Shown: one piece after another, positions 27,401 through 39,400 of the stretch
How the letters are laid out: every line of letters begins with the position of its first letter
How positions within the stretch are numbered: the first letter of the stretch is position 1
Assembly (NCBI GenBank): GCA_030248225.1
Contig: JASANE010000842.1
Location: 1-64,000 of the forward strand
DNA from: Trileptium ribeirensis
Taxonomy: Eukaryota; Nematoda; Enoplea; Enoplida; Thoracostomopsidae
Reading direction: 5' to 3'
Length of the DNA: 64,000 nucleotides
Position numbers and translations under genes: made by a program
The notes under the pieces: model-generated
The model's input: only the letters and a program-made list of their open reading frames with translations
The model's database searches: none
What the model was told of the DNA's origin: nothing

Positions 27401-30400
27401 TATACATATAATGCAATATATTAATATATAATATATATGATATGTAAAATGTTCTCCCCCATAATGAGCCTCCTCCCGCCCGAACTCAGTATCAGGCTTG
27501 ACCACTAGAGCTCACGATTGTCAGAGGTCCGCTGGAACGCCATCAATTTTTGATAATGTCCATACCCAAATTTTTTAATTATCAAATAAGCGAGACTCCT
27601 ACTTGTTGACGTAGGATAATCAATTTGTAGGGCTATTTAGCGTATTAAACGCTTTGGTTTCATCGTTTGGTGATTACATTTGGTATATCATTACCCGGCT
27701 GGGTACGCTATATTTTTGCAACGGAAATTGTCTATCTGATATTTCTCAATTTATTTGCACGTAGAGGGCTAGAAAATTGTATATAGGTTTTCGGTGATGC
27801 AGAAGGCGGTGTATGCAATTCCGTTTCAGTGGTATGCATATACATTTCCGTGTCCGCAATATGAGCAAGAGCTATGTGCCCACGCCGTGCAAAATGACTT
27901 TTTGATAATCTGAATTTCTTGAACCTTATTTGTAAATATAAAAGGTTTCTTTTTGGTCATTGGAGGATATATACAAAAAGCGAACTATATAATAAAATTT
28001 TGTTTGTATATTTCTATATACGTTATTAGACCAATCGTGGCAATGAAAATTTTATTTGTTTCATAGTGTCAAACTAACACTTTATTATAACAGTGCTTTT
28101 TATATTTTAGCTGGTAATGACGTTCGGTATGTTTCTTTTTGTTGTGTGTACGTACGTGACAATAACGGGGACTGAAGAGCAAATGGTCGTTGCTACGACC
28201 GCGAAACCTTTACCCAATATGATAGCGACGGATCAACAAAAAGTTTTTGAAAAGCTGTCGACTCTAGGTAAATCTTCTAGCTGAACTATAGCCGAATTTT
28301 AGCCGTGTTATTTAATTTTGAAGCTAACACGATGGTTTAGAAAATCAGATAATTTCTACATAAGTGAGATTGGAACATATGGTCTTGACTTGCTGTTTTC
28401 TTCCGGTAGTTCCACACTAGGGCATCATATTTTACTCGGGCACTCAATAGTCTCACTTGGGCACGCTGACCCTAGGTCACTGATGAGTCGCACTCAAGCA
28501 CTTCTAAGTCGCACTCTGGCACTGCGGATTCGCACTCGGGCACTGCTGAATCACACTCCGACACTTCTGAGTCGCACTGCGGCACTGCTGAATCGCACTC
28601 AGGCACTGCTGAGTCGCACTCAAACAACTTGACACTGCAAGGTTTTGTCAGAATTATAGCCGACTCATTGGCTGGACTTTTTCACAAACAGTTTTTCCCA
28701 GAAGCGAATTCCAGGCTTGTATAAACAGTGGCACAATGTTCTATGTATTACATCAAAGTGTAGTTAACAGATCTATAACGCAGCGAGAATAAACCTATTA
28801 TATATGGGAATAAATGACGGTTGTGGTCCAGTGTACATATAACATAAGGTACAATTTGTGTTTATCAGGAACTTGGGGTCTTCAGTTTGGTAAGTAATCC
28901 GTGAACATGTACTGAATTCGAAACGGCTAGCCCTGGGTTTAGATTGATTTCTACTAAAGCGTGCTTTTTGAGCTAACTTTGTGGTCAATAGTGTCGGTTA
29001 TTTTCTTGTTTGGGATATGTCTAACATCAACCACGACATCTCACGGTCGTAAACTCGTCAAGAAAACTAATAATGTATACGATTCAGCACAATTGAACGT
29101 TGGAGCCGTGAGTGTGGTATTATATATGGATACATATTATTATTTCAGACAAGGCCGGCAATCGGATCGAACCGCCATATCCCGTGGACGACATGGTGAG
29201 TTTAGGACTGAATTGTGAATTTTATTTACAAATTATCCCAAATTGCTGTTTTTACAATATTTTTCACTGCAACAACAAAAGATTTTTGCCAAATTGGGTA
29301 AGCACAAGTATAAATTTGTAAATTTTAGTCATTTACTTATTACAAAACGAATTCATATTCGTGTCTGTAATAAATATCTGTTTAGGTATTAAAAGCGTGA
29401 ATTTAACAAAAGAATTATGCAATGCATTATTTAACTCCCAAATGTGTGGCCTCTCTGCCCTTATTGACCATTGTGTCGTTCCAAATTCAGGTATCTAAGT
29501 CTGTTTAAAGTCCCTTGATAGTAATTGTAATACTTCAGTGACAATGCTACGGTCATTTTAGCCATATTTCGAGACGTAACTCTTTATTTCTTATTCCAAT
29601 AACCAAAAACTGTTTGAAATTTGTAAATAAATTTTTAAGAAAAAATATTTAAAGAGTGAGTTTTACGCAGTAGAGCCCCTGAGAATTATCTTATTTGATA
29701 TATCGACGTTGCGCTGCTGCACCGGGCACTTCCAAACGCGGCGCCAGCTGCCGTAACCTCATGGGCGGACCTAACGTTCTAGCTTCGGACAATCTCCCTC
29801 GACCATACGGCCAATAATCTACTAAGCTTAGCAAGCCGCAGGAGCGCTTCACGGGACGTGCTTGGAGCTGGCCGTAAGGGTTGCATACATCGCCTACATG
29901 GTACTAGCTTTGAGGTCCCTGGGATGTTGGCTTCGTTACCTGCTCACTGGCCAAGGAGACCATGCCGCTATTCCCTATCCTGGTGTCTGCTGGAAGTTTC
30001 AAAGGGCTACATCGTTGGGGACGACCAAATGCAATTTCCGTCAAGTTATTTTATTGCCACAGTGGCCCCCACTAGGCTCCGACAATCTCTAGACGTTTAA
30101 CGTCGGATCGTACCCGCTACGAAGTTCAGTGGGCTGTCCCCCAAATCCTCATCGACTTTAAACCTTGCAGCTCTTGCACTCTTATTCAGCACTTCGTTAA
30201 ATTGTCAGCGAGCCACGTTAAGACTTGCGACCTTTTCGACGTCAAGCTTGAACACAGGTCTGTGGAAGTTCTGTGGGTGGTCCGTCAATCCTCGTCGACG
30301 TTAAACCTTTGGAGCTCTCGCACTCTAATTCCACACTTTTCGAAATTGTCAGCGAGCCATGATAAGACTTACGGCCTTTCCGACGTGAAGTCTGAACGCA

Positions 30401-33400
30401 GATCTGTCGGCTGGAGCGACGATTTCGAACCTCTGTCGTGGATACCGCTACATACATCATCAATTAACGCAGGACACAATGGACTTTTAATAATCATTTA
30501 TTATTTATCATTTATTCAACGACATTAGCGTACAGCAATAGTGTAAATGGTGTAACAATACTATGTAAGTGCATGGTTCACGCAGATAATTGGATTAACT
30601 CAAACCAGGTGTCATAGCCTTCATAATCGAACTTACGCAGCTGTAAACTAGATCAGAAATAACTACATTTAGCTGGGCTCTCCATTCGCTGAAGATTTTG
30701 CCAGGGGGCATGTTGCAATAGAAAGACTGTTCAAAATTGTGTGAGAAATACTGTCAAAGCGCTTTTAATGGAGATAAAAAGCTGTTTTGAAGCAAATTTT
30801 GACAAAATTTGTGAAATGTTTGGCTTCAAAACGGAATTTTAGTACAAATTTTTATCAATTTTTATGTTTTTTGGACCGATTGGAGACAAAAAAATTTTCA
30901 AGAGGTGGTGAACGGGGGGAGCCCAAAATTTTGCCAGGGGGGATGGACCGGTGGGCACCTGTTGTGAACCAGAAGGAATCGAAAAATGCTAGGGGACCCC
31001 CGACCCACCGCCTCCAAATTTGGAGAGCTTATTTTAGTTTTTACGAACTCCCAGTGATGGCTACGATTACCTTGCTAAAAATTGGTGAAGGAAAATGGAC
31101 CCGTGTGCTCAACAATACAGCTAACAGGGCACCAGAAGCTAACTGATCACTCAATAATGCCAATCGGCCGGTTCCGGTAAGCTGAAGGACTAGTAAGTAA
31201 TGATTAATAAACAGAAGGGACAACACAGTAAACAATGTACTAGATTCAGGATTCAAATACGCTACGGTATCCAGTGAGAAGAGACACGACTATCAGTGTG
31301 CAATTCAACTCCTTATCTTACTCTACTAGGAGCTAAATATGATGACAAACTATACAGGGTACAATCTTATACATCAGGAATATACAACAATATCATATAA
31401 CAATCAGTAATTCAGCAGAATAGTGCGGTACGACCCAATACATCATTGAATAGTATGGGACATGCAAAAGACATGACAGCAGGTACTTAGTAACTCCTCT
31501 ATCCTATAATCCATTTCAAAAGCCTAGATCCTAAATAGTTGTAAAGACGTTTTCTGATCCATCTTGCTCATAGGTAAATCTTTTGAACTCAACTTTAACT
31601 TGACAAAGCTGCAACGCTCAATCTCGGGTCAGGATTGGTTAACCCAAGGGCTTGCATATATGCAATCTGTAATTTAGGGAAACTTTGATCGGCAAATTCA
31701 TAGTGGTCTCTTTTCTTTGGCTTGGCCCTGACTTAGTCGATGGCCAGTTCATCGGGACTTAGGATACCTAGTTTGACTGGAAAGTCTGGAAAAGTTTGAC
31801 AGGAAACTAGGATACTGTTACCGACTCGGAAGGAACAAAGAAAGTACAGTGTGGGTCCGACTTCCTTCCACTAGTAGTAATTTTAATAGGGGCACGAAGA
31901 ATTCGCTCCCTAATGCATTCTTTGCTTGATATCAGCTAACTGTAATAATCAAAGTAAAGGTTTATAATATATATGTAGCGTAACCGAGTATTGGCGATGT
32001 TAGATCTCGCGGAGGTGGGTGTTCGGTTCGACTGCAACAGTCAAAGCGTAACACAGATCCCAACTGTACCAGTTGGCTTCAGTTGCAACAACTGAAGAGG
32101 TATTGGTTCTAACAACTGCAACAGTTGTTAGGAGTTTTAACCAGCTGTAACAGCTGGCTTAAACAATACTACGCTACAAAATATTACCACGAAAAACTGT
32201 AAATTGCTACGTTTATTCAACATGTGCTTGACGATAGAACGAAAATTAAGAACTGGCACACTCAAACAATAATTTCTAAGCTTTTAAGCTGCAGCAAAGT
32301 CTACAATCAAAATGTCATCCGCTAGCATAGCAAAACAAAGTCTGCACTGCACTAAAACTCGTACCGCAATAACTCCAGCACCAGGAGAAAAGCAAGACAC
32401 AACAATTCATGATGGTGTAAGAGGAAATCTAGCTCTTACAGCACAACGTGCAAGCGCTACATATATATTAATATTCAGACTCAGCTTAATCGTGATCTAT
32501 TTTTCTTGCGTTTAGCCATTTTGTGGTGTAAACTCATGATCCACAGCGAACCAAAAAAGCGTGCACGCGAACATCCTAATTTGGTTCGTAGGTTCCGGTG
32601 AAAATGGGTCGATATTTCCTAAGATTTCGTAGAAAATATTCTTAAGAAATTTTATCGCTAGTTTTATACACGATTCCTAGCTTCTCAAGCGTGAGGACTT
32701 AATATTTATGTTATCGGAGAAGTATGATAATTGTTAATTTAGATTATTTTACAAGGGTGCTGCATCGAGTCCGATCCAGGCAAAATTGCTACAGATGAGA
32801 ATATCTTAGGATTTAAAGTTTTCTAATTGTTCAAAGCATGAACCAACTAAACGGGACTATTTCCAGAGTTCTATTAGTTAAAACACGGCATCTGCCACAT
32901 TGTAAAATGGATTGATGTACCTAACTTAAAATTTCTCGCAATTTCAGTTCCGATACACCTGTCCCAAAAAGACAGAGCTAAAAGATATGCTTTTTAAGAC
33001 AGAAACGTGACTGATACCCGCAGGCCCGCACGGAAATTAAACTACGTCCTAAGGATCGTTTTGGAATATGACGACAGCGCTGCATCGCCACTTAAAAGAT
33101 CGATGTTCCGTACCGCTATATAAATGTCCGACCCAGTCGATACAAAACCAATATATACAAAGTATCGTTTAGCATGGTCGTGACTATAGTACAATCCGGC
33201 ATTTTAACTTAGAAATTTTGCTCAAAAATTAAGGATTATTTATTAAATATGAAGTTTACAGGTTTAAATTTTAACCTTATCTATAGAAAATCTTCTTTTC
33301 TTGCTAACTCGCTTGTAGGGGTGGAACCTTCTTAAGCTGACGAAGCAGTTGTCAACGGGAATCCCAATTAAGTAATTTAAGCACTTTGGCTACCTCTGTC

Positions 33401-36400
33401 ACTTCACCCAAATAGTATAGCTATATAATACGAATGTATGATTTCACTTTTTGGGAATAAGTAGTACAAGGGTCAGAACTTAGTTTGATTAATTGATACC
33501 GATTAAAGGGCGACGATGACTCGTAAGCCTTCGGTATCATGCTAAACTCAGCAAAATGTTCCAGAAAACATTGAAATAATTCTTGAGTAATTTAAACTTA
33601 TCTAAATTTATTAGCTTTAGATGGCAATACGAATTTGAACAGCCGGATCCAATGGTCATTCCGACCGTAGGAAAGTCTCCTTTCTAAAATTAGCCTAAAT
33701 CGCAACTTAAAACAACCGGTGCATCTGTTTAAAACTGGGCCCATAGATTAACCGAGAAATACGGCGTGGCAAACAAAGAAATTTGAATTTCTCAAAATTG
33801 TACCAGCATTTCTATGTGAAAATCTGCACAGCGCCTAGGCTCGACCTATAATTTTAATTTGGTAGGTAGGGTCAACTGTCCTACTTCGAACCGACCCACA
33901 TAACATGTCACGGCGGGACAGGTCTTACATAACGTGTCACGATCTTGCTAAAATTTTGTACGATAATTTTTTATCCAATATCAAATATACCAACACTAGT
34001 AAATTAATACAGCAATTTCAGTGTCGGTGTATTGGACCTTAGCGACTCCGATGCTGTTGTGCCTCAATTATGACAATATCCAAACTAGGCTGAAGCGCTA
34101 GAGAGAGTTTGTATGTTAAACTAAGACACACTGCCTATGAACATATATGCCTGTGCTGAAACCAAAACTATAGCAAGGATCGGTTCGTGCTGACTTCAAA
34201 TATGGTCTTAGAAAATTATTAGGTCGGTTCAGAATCACTTCCTAGCCTCTAACTTGTCAGTGTATCATGAAAATTAATCCCATGAGTGCCACGTTTTTTT
34301 ATGCCTTAATTCTTGACCGAGGAAAACCAGAATGACTACGACAAGAAATAAAATGTTGCTTACAGGCCCCCGGGCAAACTTCCACATCGGACGGTCTACG
34401 GAGAGCAGGAGCAACGATGGCTACCGAAGTGAAAGTTCTAGAACAGTGGCTACCATACTCATGACAACGGTATGTCGCAGATTTCTTCACCATCTTAATC
34501 CCACACCCACAATTACATATCGATCCTAGTTAATACGTCCTCCATCATTCATCCGGCGTCCACGAGCTAGACCACTCGAGCAGAATAATTGTGAAATATG
34601 CTGGCATAGGTTCGCCTTATAAAATGAGCATCGGTGCCGGCTAGTAAAACTGTCCGAACTGCGCGCTGCCGAAGTCAATCTGATTCATTGTCTCTAGTCG
34701 GGACAGCTAACGCCGAATATCGGTTTCTTGGATTCCGGTATCCGACCAATTGGAGGCTGTTGAATTAATCCGCGGTTACGGTGTTTTCTTGATTTAACTA
34801 ATTATATACTTTTTAAAATTTGGGGCTGCCACTGTAAAGAAATTTCTTGATTCCTTTGGACTAGGGCTAATTAGTACGCTACTAGTAAATTCTACGACAG
34901 CACAAATCTTATCATCCCGTCCCTCGCCTAGATGCTAGGTCAGCAAATGACCAATTTCCCTCTGATTTGCCGCTTCAATTTTTCAAAAAGCTAAACCGCT
35001 TAATTCTTATCACCCCAAATTTCTAAATTTTGTCCCACTTCTCCCCAAAATTATCCCCCAACTTACATAATAATAATATTAAATTATTAATATTGTTAAA
35101 AGTTTACTCAATATATAAATATTAAAGTTGAGTCTTACGTATTAATAGATTTATAAATATATCTGTGTATAACTTTATTCTTATTTATTATATAATATTT
35201 ACTATATAAATAATCTACATCTTAATATTAAATTTATAATTACAATATTTACTTAATATGTTAATCTAACTATACTAACTTTATTATAAATTAGTTGCAT
35301 AATATTTACTTAATAAATATATTAATAAACAATATGATTATAGTAACTCTATAATTACAATATTTATATACTTAATAAATATATTAATTATACATTAATA
35401 AATATATAAATTTATATAAAATAATTATAATTATATACATACTTATCAGAGAGTAACCGGAATTCCGGTTGCGGCGAAAGTCGTGTTCCGGCTGCGGTTC
35501 CGGAAAATTGGAAAAATCATGCCGGAACCAGACATCCGGTTTAAAAATTTTGTTTGAAATTTTCGTATTTTTGCTTCATCTGTGGCCCAAACATATATAT
35601 GAAATTATACATAATGATCAAGTTCCAATACAACCAAACAAAAGAAAAAAGTAATTCAGCAAATTGCCGTGTGAAACATAAGTACGACACGTAATTTCAG
35701 TACGAATTTTTCATCTTAACTCTGCAGCAAGAGTTTGTTAACAAAACAAAGCCACGTCGAACCTTGTAGCAGCTATTTTATGCATTTAGAAGTCTGCGCG
35801 TATGTTAGAATTGAACCGGTCCAACTCGGTAGCAGAGCATGAATTATTTAGAAGTACTTTGCTGTAAGCTTCACTAATAAATTGCTCCAAGCACCAGCCA
35901 GCACGCTTGTAAACTTTGTAACTCAGTCTATATTGAAGTAAAGTAATATGAAATAAAAATAAATAATAAACATGCGTTGGCAATGAACTGTATTTATTGA
36001 AACAACGCGAGCGGTATAACACCTTGCCTCATTTATAGCATTTTGATCAAAAAGTCATCATTATTATCGTCTAGCTGACGAGCACTGGTTGTCCAACTGT
36101 AGCATAAGCAATGCGTCTGTCCAATGATCAGAAAATTATAGTATACCTTCCTTCCTTTATTTTCTTTTAGAATTAAATATAACAATAAATTTAAATTTAC
36201 ATAATTACATGTAGTAGAGGGAGCGAAGGTGTTTACTCTACGCTCCATGCAAGCATGTTTAGTTACATGCACATTCAGTTTGTCGCTATTTATGCAAGGC
36301 TATATAGTGGAAGGCCTTTTTTGCTTATGGGGGTCCAAAAACTAACATATTGGTCGGTAAATAAGCAATATTTGCTTCCTGGGTCTCTTCAAAGTTCTAT

Positions 36401-39400
36401 ATAGCCTATAATTTCACCGTAAATTATTAAGTTTAATGTAAATATATATTTGTAGTACATTTTAAATCTACAGCACCTTCATTTCTTACTTCATCTGTTT
36501 TGATATATATATAAGTTCCGAAGACCAGGTTCCGGATCCGGTTGAAATGGACGGTCCCGGTTGCTGGTATATATATTATCAGGGAATAACCGGAACCAGC
36601 AACCGGAACCGTCCATTTAAACCGGATCCAGAACCGGAACCTGGTCTTCGAAACCTATATAGTAAAACAGATGAAAAAAGATAATGCAGGTACAGTGGAT
36701 TTAAAATGTGTTAAACATAACTTTTACATTAAACTTAATGTATTGTGATGGAATTATTGCCTTTCTGGAAATTTAACGAGACTGAGGAAGCAAAGATAAT
36801 ATTTATTTATCGATCAATATGTCAGTTTTTGGAACCACAGACCAAAAATGCCTTCCACTATACACCCTTGCGTATATCACGTCAAAATGAATGTGCTTAT
36901 AATGCATGAAGCGTAGAATAAACACTTTCGTTCTGTATAAGAAACACTATCGCTATGTTTCCAGTCGCCTCCCTTTACTAAACCTACGTTTGTTACATGT
37001 TATTCCGTAGGAAACTTGACATTATTGGTTTATATGATTCTAACTAAGATAATATAAGGTATATATAGTATAATTTTCTGATCAGTGGTCAGAAACACTG
37101 TTTTGGCTTGCGTTTACATGATAATGGTGATAACTTTCTAAGCGCAATGCTATGAATGAGATCAACTGTTATACTGCTCGCACAGTTTCAATGAATAGAG
37201 TTCGTTGTCAAGAACGCAGTTTCTGGCTGTGTTGCTAGTTTACATCAATGTAGACTGATTTACAAAGTTTGCAAGCGCACTCACTTGTGCTTGACGCAGT
37301 TTATGTTAGCCAAGCTTACAGCTAAGTACTTCTACATAATCCATACTCTGTTACCGAGTTGGAGCGGTTTAAGTCTAACATACTCCGCAGACTTCTGAAT
37401 GTGTAAAATAGCTGCTACAAGCATCGACCCGGTTTTGTTTTGTTAACAAACTCCTGCAGGTTAAGATAAAAATTCCTGCTGAAATTATGTATTCTACTTA
37501 CGTTTCACAATGTAATTGCTGAGTTAATCTTTTCTTTTGCTTGGTTGTATTGGAACGTGGTCATTGCGTACATATTACATAACGTTTGGACCGCAGATGA
37601 AGCAAAAACGTGAGAATTTCTTACAAATTTTTTTAAACAGGAATTCTGGTTCCGGTATGGTTTATGCCCTTTGCCAGGACCGCAACCGGAACACGATTTT
37701 CGCCGGAACCGGAATTCCGGTTATTACCTGATAATTATTATCAGAACGTACTGGAGATTGTTTGTTGCAGGGGTGTAATGTTTAAATTCCGTGTGTGTGT
37801 TGAAACTGTGTGTATGTATGATCTGCGTGCGTTTTTTTATTTTTAGTCTGGTTCTGGGGTCAGGGGTCAAAATGTGGGTATTTTGGCCCCATTTTACCCC
37901 TTTTTGGTACCCTTCACGGAAGCAAGGTTATTTTTATCTTAACTACCGAATTTTTTTCTCTGGATGATTTTATTTCATAGTAAAATGATAAATGCCGATG
38001 CCTCTTTTTTTGTTTTTCGATTAAGGTTCCGGTTCTGGATTTATGGGGTTTGAGGTACGGGGGTATGGCGCCCCAATGGTTCCTCGACCCAAAATTTGTT
38101 CTGACGTCTTGGGCGGCTGATAAGATATACCTAGGGGTTTTCGTGCATGGGAAACTCATTGCCGGTGCCGGTTTTGCCCTGCGACCCATGGTTACATGGG
38201 TACGGGGGTATGACGCCCCATGGTTTGGGGGTCAGAAGTAAAAATGAGGGTTTTTAGTACTCTTCACGGAAGCAAGGTTATTTTTATCTTAACATTCGAA
38301 TTTCTTTCTCTGGTTGGCTTTATTTTATAGTAAAATGATAAATGCCGATGCCTTTTTTTGTTTTTCGATTAAGGCTCCGGTTTTGGAGTTATGGGGTTTG
38401 CGGTATGGCACCCTCATGGTTCCTCGTCCCAAAATTAGAAAATTTGTTCTGACGTCCTGGGCGGCTGAAAAGTTTAACTTGGGGGTTTTCGGGCATGGGA
38501 AACTCATTGCCGGTGCTGGTTTGGCTCTGTGACCCATGATACCATGGGTACGGTGGTATGACGCCCCATGGTTCGGGGTCAGAGGCCAAAATGAGGGTTT
38601 TTAGTACCCTTCACGGAAGCAAGGTTATTTTTACCTTAACATTCGAATTTCTTTCTCTGGTTGGCTTTATTTTATAGTAAAATGATAAATGCCGATGCCT
38701 TTTTTTTGTTTTTCGATTAAGGCTCCGGTTTTGGAGTTATGGAGTTTGAGGTATGTCACCCTCATGGTTCCTGGTCCCAAAATTAGAAAATTTGGTCTGA
38801 AGTCCTGGGCGGCTGAAATTTTTCACTTGGTGGTTTTCGGGCATGGGAAACTCATTGCCGGTGTTAGTTTTGTTGTAACTTGTGCTGGTATTGTGTGATG
38901 TCCACATATAGCATATCGACGAATGCTATCGAGAGCTGATTTGATGTGCACGTAAAAGGTGTAGGCGTAGGTGTACCTATGCTTCACTACGTTCTGCAAT
39001 CTCGATAGAGTTACTAGTATAGTGAACATGTAAGACTTTAGTTCAACACCATCGATTTTGCTCTTATCGCAATAGCGGATGTGACCCCAGGGCTCAGTTA
39101 TGTTGCCCATTATAATGTGGTGATGATATATTAATGTATACCTATAAACATGTTCGCTTGATCAACATACATCTATATTGAAAAAATAGCGAAATTTTAC
39201 TATTGTTGGTGCCAAACTTTACCAAATTTTGCTCCGGCACCGTCCCGCAAGGATAATAACACAGCCAATGTGGTGTTAAAACAATGAAACCAACACGCGT
39301 AATCTGGTAAATAACTCTATCATCCGAACAAGCCAAAAAACTTGCTTTTTGAAAATTTTGAAATTTCACTTTTAGGGTATTTTTAAACATCGGCTCATAG

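Noticed and set aside
28318..28632. 104-aa plus-strand frame with 8-residue repeats
   Set aside because: Explained by a 24-bp minisatellite; no splice or motif support, and it lies just after exon 9's donor.
37537..38900. Numerous 60-90-aa frames on both strands
   Set aside because: They are repeats of the same 350-bp unit or of the hAT end sequence, with no protein motif.
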